A stretch of DNA of 64,000 nt, taken from Actinomadura xylanilytica (GTDB lineage: Bacteria > Actinomycetota > Actinomycetes > Streptosporangiales > Streptosporangiaceae). The stretch covers positions 434,001-498,000 of the forward strand of contig NZ_JASNWE010000002.1 of assembly GCF_030283145.1 (NCBI RefSeq). The letters run 5' to 3'. The notes beneath the pieces are model-generated. The model worked only from the letters and a program-made list of their open reading frames with translations. It searched no databases and had not been told where the DNA came from. The translations under genes were made by a program, and so were the position numbers. Of this stretch, positions 26,445-35,771 are shown piece by piece (the stretch's first letter is position 1; every line of letters begins with the position of its first letter).

Positions 26445-29297
26445 TCATCGTGGCTTCTTTCCTCCCGGTAGGGCTCGGCGCAGGACCTCGGCGAGGTGGA
26501 CGCCCCGGTTGTCGGTGCCCTGGGCGATCTGCGTGCGGCAGGAGAATCCGTCGGCGAGGACCAGCTCGTCGTCGTCCGCCGCGCGCACCTTCGGGTACAG
26601 CTCGCGTTCGGCGCAGCCCTGCGAGACCTCCCAGTGGCCGGTCTCGAAGCCGAAGTTGCCCGCCAGGCCGCAGCATCCGGCGCCAATGACGTCGGGGTCG
26701 ACGCCGAGCCGCTCCAGCACGGCGAGATCTGGGTCGTAGGACCCCTTGGCCTCCTGGTGGCAGTGCACCTGGGCGATGGCGGGAAGGTCGAGCTTCTCGA
26801 ACGGCCAGTCGCCCTCGTGCGCGGCGACCAGTTCGGCCAGCGTCACGGTGCTGCCGGCGAGCCGTTCGGCGTACGGTTCGTCCGGCAGCAGCTCGGGCGC
26901 CTCGTCCCGCAGCATCACCGTGCAGGACGGCTCCAGCCCGACGATCGGCAGGCCCGCGTCGAGTGCGGGCCGCAGGATGTCGAGGGTCCGCCGCAGCACC
27001 TGCCGGGTGACGGTGAGCTGGCCGGTGGAGTGCCAGGTCAGCCCGCAGCAGACGCGGCCCGGCGGGATCAGCACCCGGTAGCCGAGCGCCTCCAGCACCT
27101 CGACGGCGGCCTGCCCGGTCTCGGGCGCGTGGTAGTTGGTGAACGTGTCGGGCCAGAGCACGACGGTTCCCGCGCGTCCCGGCTTCGGTCCCTGGTGCGT
27201 CTTACGGAACCAGTCGCGCAGCGTCGGCGAGGCGAACCGGATCATCTCCCGGCGCGGCTCGATGCCGCCGGCGCGCTTGACGAGCGAGGCGACCCGGTCC
27301 ACCGACAGCACCGCGTTCGCCGTCCGGGCCGCACCGGGGACGCTCGCCACCAGCCGGGACCACAGCGGCAGCCAGCCCATCGAGTAGTGCGCCATCGGCC
27401 GGAAGCGGCCCGCGTAGTGGCGGTGCAGGAACTCGGCCTTGTAGGTCGCCATGTCGACGTTCACCGGGCAGTCGTTCGCGCACGCCTTGCAGGACAGGCA
27501 CAGGTCGAGCGCCTCCAGCGCCTCCTCCGACCGGAAGCCGTCCTTGATCGTCTCGCCGCGCAGCATCTCGGCGAGCACCCGGGCCCGGCCGCGGGTCGAG
27601 TGCACCTCGTCCCGGGTGACCTTGAACGAGGGGCACATCGAGCCGGTGTCCAGGTTGCGGCAGGCGCCGACGCCGACGCAGCGGTGCACCGCCGCGGCGA
27701 ACGAGCCGCCGTCGCGGGCGAGCGCGTGCACGGGGGTGATCTTCAGAGCGTCGCGGCCGGGGCCGGGGCGCAGGTCCGCGTCCAGCGGCGCCGGGTCGAC
27801 GATCACACCGGGGTTGAGCACGCCGTCCGGGTCGAAGGTGTTCTTGAACGCGCGGAAGGCCCCGAGCAGCTCGGGCGAGTACATCTCCTTCAGGAGCTCG
27901 GACCGGGCGCGGCCGTCGCCGTGCTCTCCGGCGACCGATCCCCCATGGGACATCACCAGGCGCGCGGCGTCGGTCATGAAGCTCCGGTAGACCGCGAGGC
28001 CCTTGGGTTCTTGCAGGTCGAAGTCGAGCCGCAGGTGCAGGCAGCCCTCTCCGAAGTGCCCGTACGGGACGCCGCGCAGCCCGTGCTCGCCCATCAGCCC
28101 GTACAGGTCGCGCAGGTATCCGGCGAGCCGGCCGGCGGGGACGGCGGAGTCCTCCCAGCCCGGCCACGCTTCGCTTCCGTCCGGCAGGCGGGTCACGATC
28201 CCGGAGCCAGCCTCCCGGATCCACCACAGCGCCCGCATCTCCTTGGGGTCGTCGACGACGACGGAGGTCATGCCGGGCGCCCGTTCGCGGACGACCTCGG
28301 CCAGGGCGTGCGCGGCGTCGCGGGCCTCGGCCGCCGTGTCGCCGCCGACCTCGCAGTACAGCCAGCCGCCGCCGGGCGGCAGGTTCGACCCCGCGTCCGC
28401 GCGGCCCGGCTGGAGGCGCAGCGCGGTGAGCAGGTCGGAGGCCATCCCCTCCACGGTCAGCGCCCCGGCGGCGGCGGCGAACGGGGCCAGCTCGGCGGCG
28501 GTGTACACGTCCTCGAAGCCGAGGACGGCGAGAGCCCGGGCGCCGGGCACCGGGACCAGCCGGACGGTGGCCTCGGTGACCAGCCCGACCGTCCCCTCCG
28601 CGCCGACCAGGGCCTTGGCCACGTCGAAGCCGTTCTCCGGCAGCAGGTGGTGCAGCCCGTAGCCGGCCACCTGCCGGCTGAAGCGGCCGAGCTCGGTGCG
28701 CAGCGGCCCGAGGTGCGCGTCGCGGAGCGCGGTCAGCTCGGCGTCGACCGCCGCGTCGCCGGACGTCCCCGGGCCGGCCGCCAGCTCCCGGCCGCCGGGC
28801 AGCAGCATGCGGACCGCCTCGACGTTCGCGGAGGTGATCCCCCAGGCCACGCTGTGCGACCCGCAGGCGTTGTTGCCGATCATCCCGCCCATCGTGCAGC
28901 GCGAATGGCTGGACGGGTCGGGACCGAAGGTCAGCCCGTGCCGCCCGGCGGCGGCGCGCAGGTCGTCGAGCACCACGCCGGGCTCGACGACCGCGGTACG
29001 GGAGTCGGGATCGATCGATTTGATGCGGGTCAGATGCCGGGAGGTATCGACGAGGACGCCGGTCCCGACCGCGTTGCCCGCGATCGAGGTGCCACCGCCG
29101 CGCATGGTCAGCGGCAGTCCCTCCGCGGCGGTCAGTTCCAGGATCCGGGTCAGATCCTCGGTCGAGCGAGGTTCGGCGACGGCCACCGGCACCTGCCGGA
29201 AGATCGAGGCGTCGGACGAGTAGGCGGTACGCGTGGTCAGGTCGGTGCGAAACACCCCAGGGAGCGCAGCGGCCAGCCGGTGAGCATGATCAGACAC
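26445..29297 (-). CDS. FAD-binding and Fe-S cluster oxidoreductase (D-lactate/glycolate dehydrogenase-like fusion)
   Basis: The product has 950 residues. The N-terminal half is a PCMH-type FAD domain with MRGGGTSIAGNAVGTGVLVD (pyrophosphate loop) and GGMIGNNACGSHS, followed by an FAD-oxidase C domain (HFGEGCLHLRLDFD, VAGEHGDGRARSELL). The C-terminal half has 4Fe-4S ligands (ALDLCLSCKACANDCPVNVD) and two CCG domains (GRVCCGLTWHSTG and GAGCCGLAGNFGFE). Fusion of the GlcD/Dld-like and GlcF-like parts is common in actinobacteria. It oxidises a 2-hydroxy acid and passes electrons to the respiratory chain; the exact substrate cannot be read from sequence. Its stop overlaps a short frame leading into the acetyltransferase gene. 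Confidence 0.9.
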   Translation of the reverse strand: MSDHAHRLAAALPGVFRTDLTTRTAYSSDASIFRQVPVAVAEPRSTEDLTRILELTAAEGLPLTMRGGGTSIAGNAVGTGVLVDTSRHLTRIKSIDPDSRTAVVEPGVVLDDLRAAAGRHGLTFGPDPSSHSRCTMGGMIGNNACGSHSVAWGITSANVEAVRMLLPGGRELAAGPGTSGDAAVDAELTALRDAHLGPLRTELGRFSRQVAGYGLHHLLPENGFDVAKALVGAEGTVGLVTEATVRLVPVPGARALAVLGFEDVYTAAELAPFAAAAGALTVEGMASDLLTALRLQPGRADAGSNLPPGGGWLYCEVGGDTAAEARDAAHALAEVVRERAPGMTSVVVDDPKEMRALWWIREAGSGIVTRLPDGSEAWPGWEDSAVPAGRLAGYLRDLYGLMGEHGLRGVPYGHFGEGCLHLRLDFDLQEPKGLAVYRSFMTDAARLVMSHGGSVAGEHGDGRARSELLKEMYSPELLGAFRAFKNTFDPDGVLNPGVIVDPAPLDADLRPGPGRDALKITPVHALARDGGSFAAAVHRCVGVGACRNLDTGSMCPSFKVTRDEVHSTRGRARVLAEMLRGETIKDGFRSEEALEALDLCLSCKACANDCPVNVDMATYKAEFLHRHYAGRFRPMAHYSMGWLPLWSRLVASVPGAARTANAVLSVDRVASLVKRAGGIEPRREMIRFASPTLRDWFRKTHQGPKPGRAGTVVLWPDTFTNYHAPETGQAAVEVLEALGYRVLIPPGRVCCGLTWHSTGQLTVTRQVLRRTLDILRPALDAGLPIVGLEPSCTVMLRDEAPELLPDEPYAERLAGSTVTLAELVAAHEGDWPFEKLDLPAIAQVHCHQEAKGSYDPDLAVLERLGVDPDVIGAGCCGLAGNFGFETGHWEVSQGCAERELYPKVRAADDDELVLADGFSCRTQIAQGTDNRGVHLAEVLRRALPGGKKPR

Positions 29298-29360
29298 GCC
29301 CCCAGCGTAGGTGCCCGTCCCCCACTCGGTAAGCGCGTAGCCGCAGGAAGAAGCGGTGTT

Positions 29361-29977
29361 TTACACGGGAAGCCCGAAGCCGGCGCACACCACCAGGAAG
29401 CCGGGTTCGTCCGGCCCGAGTGCGTTCAGGACGTTCTGCAGGACGGGACCATCGTTGAACATCCCGACATGCCCGACGAAGTCCTGCGGGCACTGGTCCT
29501 GGATCAGGATGTTGCCGGGCGCGAGCGCGACGAACCGGCGGACCTTGGCGGCGCCGGTCGAGGCCAGCACCTGGTCGACGAACGCGCTCATCACCTGCGC
29601 CGAGGCGGGGATGTCGGCCATCCCGCCGATCCGGTCGGCCGAAAACGGGGCCATGCCGTAGTTGAAGGCGAAGACGCGGTAGCCCGCGTTGGCGAGCATC
29701 GGGGACAGCACCGCCCAGTCGGCGCCCATGTTGACGAAGGTGGCGCGGGCTCGCACGACCAGTCGTTGGCCCCGGCGACCGCGTCCGGATGGGAGAAGAA
29801 GTTCTCCAAGGCCACACCCACATCGCCGACCGGATACTTATCGGTATCCGCACCCGCCGGGGCTGGTCCCGCGATCGACGCGGCGCCGAGCCCGAGCGCC
29901 AGAGCCGCCGAACCGAACCCGCGCCGCACCGCCCGCACCGCCCGTGCCGGGTCCGCAGCGCTCCGCCTCGCCCGCAC
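29361..29977 (-). pseudogene. Decayed secreted lipase (alpha/beta, Lipase_2 type)
   Basis: An N-terminal piece (29977 down to about 29757) has a signal peptide ending GPAPAGADTD and the lipase-like GANDWSCEPA. It then continues in another frame (29756-29361) as ATFVNMGADWAVLSPMLANAGYRVFAFNYG. Two catalytic parts are missing: the VVLVHG oxyanion strand is lost at the frame change, and the GHSQGG nucleophile segment with about 130 following residues is gone between GAAKV and RRFVALAP. The end, NILIQDQCPQDFVGHVGMF, is again normal. Two deletions therefore inactivated a former extracellular lipase. A sequencing error could explain the frame change but not the loss of the active site. Confidence 0.8.
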
Positions 29978-30212
29978 CGCAGGTACCGCCGGTGCCGCAG
30001 GTACCGCCCGCGTCCAATAGACGGCAGAGGGGCCGACGAGCGCGCCGATCCGTCACCCTACGCGTTCACCGGAACGCATCGAGTGCCGGACGCGGCGTCG
30101 TCAACCCCCAACGAGCACCCGCCCCAGCGAGGACGAGCGGTGGATCCCGGTCACTCCCGGACGGCGGCGGCCTGCCCTTCCCGCCCGGCGCGCCGGATCA
30201 GAGTCGCCCGGC

Positions 30213-30425
30213 TCAACCGTCGCCCCGGGCTCCGTCCCGGATGCCGCCCACAAACGCGCGCCACTGCGCCGGATCGAGAACGAGCGTGCCCGCAGAGTGA
30301 TCATGCGAGTCGCGAATCAGCACCGACGGTCCGAGCGCCGCCACTTCCACGCACTCGTCAGCCGGCGCGCTCGCACTGCTCTTGCGCCAGTTGAGTTCCG
30401 GCCCCCGAATTGACTGATAGACCAT
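30213..30425 (-). CDS. DUF397 protein
   Basis: The product has 70 residues and matches DUF397: ELNWRKSSASAPADECVEVAAL, then VLIRDSHDHSAGTLVLDPAQWRAFVGGIRDG. The ATG at 30425 follows GGAGG at seven-base spacing, which excludes the longer frame. DUF397 proteins are small partners of XRE/DUF5753 regulators in Streptomyces-like bacteria (WhiJ-type cassettes). The matching regulator gene lies upstream on the same strand, 396 bases away, so this gene may have its own promoter. Confidence 0.87.
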   Translation of the reverse strand: MVYQSIRGPELNWRKSSASAPADECVEVAALGPSVLIRDSHDHSAGTLVLDPAQWRAFVGGIRDGARGDG

Positions 30426-30821
30426 CCAGCAACCTCCATCCATTGCTGGTGGGCGCGGTCTCGCCAACCGATCGGACAAGAGCACCCGCCCACCCGAAGT
30501 CAAGCAGGGCATAACAAACCACGACCTTGTGGAAATTTTCCCGATCACGAGTGTAAACGGTTCTAGTTATCCCGCCTACACCGGGAACACAAGATCACTC
30601 TCCGTGCTATGTGGCCCGCTCGCCTTATGGATGTCCGATACGGCGGTCACCTCCGGATGGGTCGGACGGGAAAATGAAGATCGGGTCGTCGAGGACCGGG
30701 CCGGCGCCGGACGGCCCGGCACAAGCGCCCGCGGAGCCGAGACCGGCGGGGCCGGCGACACCCGCGGCCCTGGCGGGGGTGCCGGGTTCGCCGCGGGCGC
30801 CGGGGTCGTGGGCCGCCCCGG
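30426..30821. other. Intergenic region between XRE gene and DUF397 gene
   Basis: 396 bases without a supported gene. The part near 30500-30600 is AT-rich by local standards (including GGAAATTTTCCCGATC, a near-palindrome) and probably holds the promoter of the DUF397 gene, perhaps bound by its XRE partner. The rest is GC-rich with no recognisable signal. Confidence 0.45.
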
Positions 30822-31694
30822 TCAGGCCATCAGCTCCTCGGCCGAATTGCGGATCAGCTCGATCGACTGGTCCGCGGGGAGCGCCTCGTCGAAGAGCGAC
30901 TCGAAGCTGTCCCGGTACTCGGAGATCCGCGGGTCGTCGCCGGTGATCAGGGAGCTGCTGCCGGGCCTGCCCTCCAGGTAGAGGAGGTCCCCGAGGCCGC
31001 CCTCGAACTCCAGGACGGTGAACGGCCCGTGCACCCCCAGGTGCGCGCCGACGCTGAACGGCAGGACCCGGACGGTCAGCTCGTCGAGCCGCTCCGCGGA
31101 GTCGGCGATGTGCTTGAGCTGGTTCGGCATGATGACCGGGTCGATCCCGATGCCCACATGCCGGCGGATCACGGCCTCGTCGAGGATGTAGTACTGCCGC
31201 GGCGGGCTCTCGCGGGCGGCGAGCTCGCGCTGGCGCTGCATCCGCAGCCTCGCCCCGAACGCCTGCGCCGTCGAGCTGACCATGCCGGTGGCCAGGACCT
31301 CGGCGTACTCCTGCGTCTGGAGCAGCCCGGGGACCACCGCCCCGTGGAAGTGCCGGATGAACGAGGCGCCCGCCGAGTAGCCCACGAAGCTCAGGAAGGT
31401 GTCCTCGAACTCGCCGCGGTAGGCGTTCCACCACGCGGGCTCGCGCGCCCCGCGGGCCAGGGACTGGAGCCGCTCCTGCCGGCTCTCCGAGGTCACCCCG
31501 TAGGTCGTCAGCAGTGCCTGGAGGTCGGTCCTGGTGATGGCGTTCTTGCCGCCCTCGACCCGGATCAGCTTGGACGGCGACCACTCGAGCGACCGCGCGA
31601 CCTGCTCCTGCGTCATCCCCTTCTCTTTGCGGAGCCGGACGAGCTCGGTTCGCAGCAACGCGCTCTGCACGATGGGTCCCTGGTCACTGGCCAT
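30822..31694 (-). CDS. XRE-family regulator with DUF5753 domain
   Basis: The product has 290 residues. The helix-turn-helix spans about 10-70 (LLRTELVRLRKEKGMTQEQVARSLEWS, then KLIRVEGGK), and the DUF5753 domain has VVPGLLQTQEYAEV and the C-terminal DLLYLEGRPGSSSLITGDDPRISEYR. It pairs with the DUF397 gene downstream and so forms the usual regulatory cassette. The ATG at 31694 has a weak GAGCGAG site; extending 28 residues upstream gives Pro/Arg-rich sequence that does not look like this family. The regulated gene is unknown, although the cNMP-binding gene begins to the right beyond a long control region. Confidence 0.9.
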   Translation of the reverse strand: MASDQGPIVQSALLRTELVRLRKEKGMTQEQVARSLEWSPSKLIRVEGGKNAITRTDLQALLTTYGVTSESRQERLQSLARGAREPAWWNAYRGEFEDTFLSFVGYSAGASFIRHFHGAVVPGLLQTQEYAEVLATGMVSSTAQAFGARLRMQRQRELAARESPPRQYYILDEAVIRRHVGIGIDPVIMPNQLKHIADSAERLDELTVRVLPFSVGAHLGVHGPFTVLEFEGGLGDLLYLEGRPGSSSLITGDDPRISEYRDSFESLFDEALPADQSIELIRNSAEELMA

Positions 31695-32389
31695 AGATAT
31701 CGCTCGCTCTGAGTTGTCGGTGCTATGGACTCGCCTGCCACATGGCGTTCGGGGAGCTGGCGAAGTAGAGGGCGCCACACCGGCACGTACCTCCGCCCCA
31801 CGGGGCCGAGAAGTCCCGGGAACTGCCTGCTCAGGTGCGCCATATCAACATCGCCAGCTTCTACGGTGCTGCATGTCGACGGACTATGTTGTACCGTGCT
31901 AGGTAGCAGATTAGCAGGGTTCGCATAGACATAGTGCACCCTGCCTGCTGGAGGCACAGAGATATGACGCTGGGTCAGGGGCCGGCCGGCGCACGGCGGC
32001 CCGCGCATCCGGCGAGACGCAGGAGACGCACGACTCAGGAGGTCGAAACGGACGCCGATCATTCGTCATTTCGACACAAATAAATAGAGCCGCCCCCCGC
32101 CACCCGCCGATCACAGGTTGCGAGCCGAGAGGATCGGCGGAGCGCGGGGAGCGGCTCCTCGGGACCCTTGGGAGCGCTTTCCCCGGCCCGTCGAACTGCG
32201 CCGCGACCATGCCGCTGCACCGTTCTGACCAGGTAAAACAATCCCAACGGCCTCCCCCAGTCTAACCGCGATCACGCGGTTCAGGCCATAGGTGGCACGA
32301 CTTCCTCCCCCGGACGGTCCCCCTCCGGACACCGCACGACAATGGATCATTTCGGCGGGAGACGTGTTCCGCGACTTGGGGTTCTCGAC
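31695..32389. other. Long control region between divergent transcription units
   Basis: Nearly 700 bases without a supported gene. AT-rich patches at about 31840-31930 and 32060-32100 look like promoter regions for the XRE gene (leftward) and for the cNMP-binding operon (rightward). Short frames here lack coding character. Confidence 0.4.
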
Positions 32390-32551
32390 ATGTCAACTGA
32401 CCGCTTTCGTCCCCTGACCATCAACGGCCACCCCGCAGACCACACGTCAGCAGCAAGGCATGACGCGGCGGTCCCCGCCGTCCGGCCCTCCGCCACCGCG
32501 GAGCGGGCCGCGGCGGGCGAGGACGACGCCGCCGAAGGGAGGGCGCGATGA
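32390..32551 (+). CDS. Possible small leader gene of the cNMP-binding protein
   Basis: This 53-codon frame (MSTDRFRPLTINGHPADHTS at the start) is preceded by GGGG at a suitable distance. Its TGA overlaps the start of the next gene in an ATGA junction, which favours translational coupling. The product is hydrophilic, without domains or cysteines, and I recognise no family. It may be a real small protein or merely the coupling leader for the downstream gene. Confidence 0.35.
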   Translation: MSTDRFRPLTINGHPADHTSAARHDAAVPAVRPSATAERAAAGEDDAAEGRAR

Positions 32552-34170
32552 TGGCCGGCCCGGTCCATCGGCACGACCCCGACCTGATCACCCGTGCGCC
32601 CCGGCACGCTCCGGACGCCGTCCACCCGCCCCAGCTCCTCCGCGACCGCGCACACGCCCAGCAGTGGCCGGCCCAGCCCACCGCACAGTCCGGCACCCAG
32701 CCCGCCGCCCGGCACCCCGTCCAGTCCGTCCAGCCCGGACGGCCCGGTCAGCCCGCCGGCCAACCCGCTGAGCCCACCGTCGCCGGCCAGGCCAGTGAAC
32801 CCGGGCAGGTCGGCCTGCCCGCCGTCCACCCCGGCCAGCACGTCCAGCCCTCGCCGGCCGCCCCGCCCGTCCAGCCCGCTCACTGGGAGCCGCACACCGG
32901 GCAGCCCCGTCCCATCCGCTTCTGGTCCGCCCTGACCTCCGTCGAGCAGGCGGCGGTGGCCGCGTCGGCGGCGCTGGAGGCGTTTCCCGCCGGGGACGTG
33001 CTGTGGCACGAAGGGCAGTTCGCCGACCATGTCCTGGTGATCCGCGCGGGCTGGGTCAAGATCTGCGTGCGGCGCGCGGACCACGACCAGATCATCGCGA
33101 TGCGCGGCCCCGGCGACCTGATCGGGGAGCACGCCGCGCTGTCGCTGCCACGGCGCTCCGCCACCGTCATGGCGCTCGACGACGTCCACGCTCTCCGCCT
33201 GCCGGCGGCGGAGTTCACCGCGATCCTCCAGGCCCACCTGGGCGTCCTCGCCGTGCTGAAGCGGCAGACGTGCGACCGCCTGATCGAGGACCTCGGCCGT
33301 CAGGCGCCGTTCGGCGAACCGCACACGCTCTACGACGGCGCGCAGGCGCTGTACGGGGAGCGCCCCGGCGCCCCCTACGCGCTGCCCTCGTGGGGGCGGG
33401 CGAGGGCGCACGTCGCCCTGACCCCAGGGTCCTCGCGCACCGCCGAGGCGCGTCCGGCACCGTCGCCGCCGTGCTCCTACCGCGCCTCGCCGATGCCGTA
33501 CGTCGACACGGCCTGGCCCGCGCGCGCATCGGCCGCCCCGGTCGCCGCGCGTCCCGAGTGGGACGGGCAGATGTGCTCCGTCCTGTACACCGACATCGCG
33601 GGATTCGGAGGCCCGCACCGCAACGACGGCGACCGCCGGACCGTGCGGCGGGTGATGTACGACCAACTGCGCCAGGCGTTCGAGCGCTCCGGGCTGTCCT
33701 GGGACGCCTGCCACCGCGAGGACCGCGGCGACGGCGCGCTCATCGTCATCCCACCCAGCATGCCGACCCGGTCGATCGTCGCCCCCATGCTCGCGCTGCT
33801 CACCGCGGGACTGCGGCTGCACAACCACCAGGCCGGCGCCGCGGTCCGCATCCAGTTGCGCGCCGCGCTGCACGTCGGCCCGGTCGAGCGCGACGACGAG
33901 GGCGTGTCGGGCTCGGCCATCATCCACACCGCGCGGCTGCTGGAGGCGCAGATCTTCAAGGACTGGCTGGCCCTCTCCCAGTCCGACCTCGGATTCATCG
34001 CCTCGGCCTTCGTCTACGAGACGGTCGTCGCACAGGCCCCCGGCCAGGTGGATCCGGCCGAGTACCACCCCGTCCGCTGCAAGGTGAAGGAGTCGGACCT
34101 GACCGGCTGGATGTACCTCTCCCAGGCCGTCGTCCCGCCTCCGCCACCTGAGATCACCACAACGGTCTGA
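32548..34170 (+). CDS. Cyclic-nucleotide-binding domain fused to degenerate class III cyclase domain
   Basis: The product has 540 residues. After a 120-residue Pro/Gln/Ala-rich tail comes a CRP-type cNMP-binding domain (about 126-246) with the cassette GEHAALSLPRRSATV, retaining the Glu and Arg that contact the cyclic nucleotide. There is no CRP helix-turn-helix. A second disordered linker leads to a class III cyclase-like domain with both metal-aspartate motifs recognisable (LYTDIAGFG and DRGDGALIVI). The usual GxxVNxAAR helix is replaced by GSAIIHTARLLEA, so the transition-state Asn is lost and catalysis is doubtful. It may be a cAMP-responsive signalling protein; a complete adenylate cyclase lies 3 kb away. 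Confidence 0.8.
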   Translation: MMAGPVHRHDPDLITRAPRHAPDAVHPPQLLRDRAHAQQWPAQPTAQSGTQPAARHPVQSVQPGRPGQPAGQPAEPTVAGQASEPGQVGLPAVHPGQHVQPSPAAPPVQPAHWEPHTGQPRPIRFWSALTSVEQAAVAASAALEAFPAGDVLWHEGQFADHVLVIRAGWVKICVRRADHDQIIAMRGPGDLIGEHAALSLPRRSATVMALDDVHALRLPAAEFTAILQAHLGVLAVLKRQTCDRLIEDLGRQAPFGEPHTLYDGAQALYGERPGAPYALPSWGRARAHVALTPGSSRTAEARPAPSPPCSYRASPMPYVDTAWPARASAAPVAARPEWDGQMCSVLYTDIAGFGGPHRNDGDRRTVRRVMYDQLRQAFERSGLSWDACHREDRGDGALIVIPPSMPTRSIVAPMLALLTAGLRLHNHQAGAAVRIQLRAALHVGPVERDDEGVSGSAIIHTARLLEAQIFKDWLALSQSDLGFIASAFVYETVVAQAPGQVDPAEYHPVRCKVKESDLTGWMYLSQAVVPPPPPEITTTV

Positions 34171-34240
34171 GCCGTCCGGACGGAGCACGCCCGACGAGAA
34201 CCACGACGGGGACGGGGACGGGGAGAGAGTCGGGACGGGG

Positions 34241-35590
34241 TCAGTGGTCGGCGCCGTTGTTCCGAGGGATGCTCAGGACGAAACGGGCGCCGCGGGGGCT
34301 GTCCTCGATGGTGAGGCCGCCCCCGTGCGCCTCGGCGATCTGCCGTGCGATCGGGAGGCCGAGGCCGGTGCCGTTCGCGTCCCGTTCGCGTCCCTCCCTG
34401 AGCCGGGCGAACCGCTGGAAGACCATCTCGCGGTCGCCCGGCGAGACGCCGACACCGTCGTCGGCCACCTCCAGGACGGCGGTGTCCCCCTCGGCGCGGA
34501 CGGTGATGTCGATGCGCGAATCGGCGTGCCGTTCGGCGTTGTCGAGCAGGTTGGTGAACAGCCGCACCAGCTTCAGCCGGTCGCCGCGCACGGTCACGTT
34601 CTCCTGGACGTGCGTGACGATCCGCTTGCTCCGGTCCGCCCTGGCCAGCTCGATGGAGGCCAGGGCGGCCAGGTCGACCGACTCCTCGCCGGTCCACGCC
34701 TCGGCGTCCAGCCGGGCCAGTTCGAGCAGGTCGGTGACGATCGCCTGGAGCCGGTCCAGGCTTTGCAGCACCGACCGTCCGGTCTGCGGCCAGTCCACGT
34801 CGTCGGGGTACAGCAGCGCCTCCTCCAGTTGCGCCCGCGCGGCGGTGATCGGACTGCGCAGGTCGTGGGAGGCGTCGGAGGTGAAGCGCCGCTGCCGTTC
34901 CAGGGCGGCGTCGAGGCGGTCCAGGGTGGCGTTGGCGGCCTCGGCCAGCAGCCGGATCTCGTCCCGGGTCTCGGGCACCGGCACCCGCCGGCCGGACTTG
35001 GTCGCGGTGATCTCGGTCAGCTCGGCCCTGATCGCGTCCACCGGGGCGAGCGTCTGGTCCACGGTCCGCCAGGTCCGCAGCGACACCAGCAGGGTCACCA
35101 GCAGCCCGATGCTGATCAGGAACACGCACAAGGGACCGCTGACGTACCAGGGGATCGCCCGGTCGGCGACGTAGACGGTCCAGTCGCCGTCCGGCTCGTA
35201 CACCCTGAACGCGATCACGTTCATGCAGCCGTCCAGGCCGGTGGGCGGGCAGAGCAGCCGCTGGTCGTACACCCGGTCGGGAGGCGGCTGGAACGAGGCG
35301 ACCGGCCGGTCGCCCAGCCCGCCGCTGTCGGCGAGCACCCGGCCCTGGGGATCGATCACCTGGAGGGCGGAGACGCCCCTCGGACGCAGGGTCCGCGGCA
35401 GCCGTTCGCGCTTGAGCAGGGCGACGACCTCCAGCGCGGCCTCGGTGGCCCGCTCCCGCTTGTAGTCGGCCGCTCGGCCGCGCACCCCGGTGGTGATCAG
35501 CACGCTCACGACGACACAGATCACTGCCGTGATCGCGGCGGCCATCAGGGTCATCCGCACCCGTATGGACCATGTGCGCCGTCCGTTCAC
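34241..35590 (-). CDS. Membrane sensor histidine kinase (orphan)
   Basis: The product has 449 residues. The layout is an N-terminal transmembrane helix (about 12-35), an extracytoplasmic loop of about 110 residues with a possible disulfide pair (LLCPPTGLDGC), a second helix (about 150-172), a HAMP-like linker, a dimerisation/phosphoacceptor helix with RRFTSDASHDLRSPITAARAQLEE, and a HATPase with NLLDNAERHA, DDGVGV and GTGLGLPIARQ. It is therefore a complete EnvZ/OmpR-class kinase. The start is taken as GTG at 35590 after GGGAGG. No response-regulator gene adjoins it on either side, so the partner must be encoded elsewhere. Confidence 0.9.
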   Translation of the reverse strand: MNGRRTWSIRVRMTLMAAAITAVICVVVSVLITTGVRGRAADYKRERATEAALEVVALLKRERLPRTLRPRGVSALQVIDPQGRVLADSGGLGDRPVASFQPPPDRVYDQRLLCPPTGLDGCMNVIAFRVYEPDGDWTVYVADRAIPWYVSGPLCVFLISIGLLVTLLVSLRTWRTVDQTLAPVDAIRAELTEITATKSGRRVPVPETRDEIRLLAEAANATLDRLDAALERQRRFTSDASHDLRSPITAARAQLEEALLYPDDVDWPQTGRSVLQSLDRLQAIVTDLLELARLDAEAWTGEESVDLAALASIELARADRSKRIVTHVQENVTVRGDRLKLVRLFTNLLDNAERHADSRIDITVRAEGDTAVLEVADDGVGVSPGDREMVFQRFARLREGRERDANGTGLGLPIARQIAEAHGGGLTIEDSPRGARFVLSIPRNNGADH

Positions 35591-35771
35591 CCGACCTCCC
35601 GAAGGTGAGGTAACCACCCGGGCGGCATCTGTCCGGCCTTTGTGAGGGATCAAGGGGCCCAAGACAGGTCAAAGATATGGTTCGGACGGTCACGGTCCCG
35701 GTCGTTCCCTCCCCACCGACCAGCCCGGCCGCCTTCGCGAACCCCGGGCACCACTCCCGGCACGACCTCCG

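Noticed and set aside
29290..29853. Minus-strand frame overlapping the lipase remnant
   Set aside because: It is a third frame of the same DNA with Arg-rich, domain-free translation; the lipase-like sequence lies in the other two frames.
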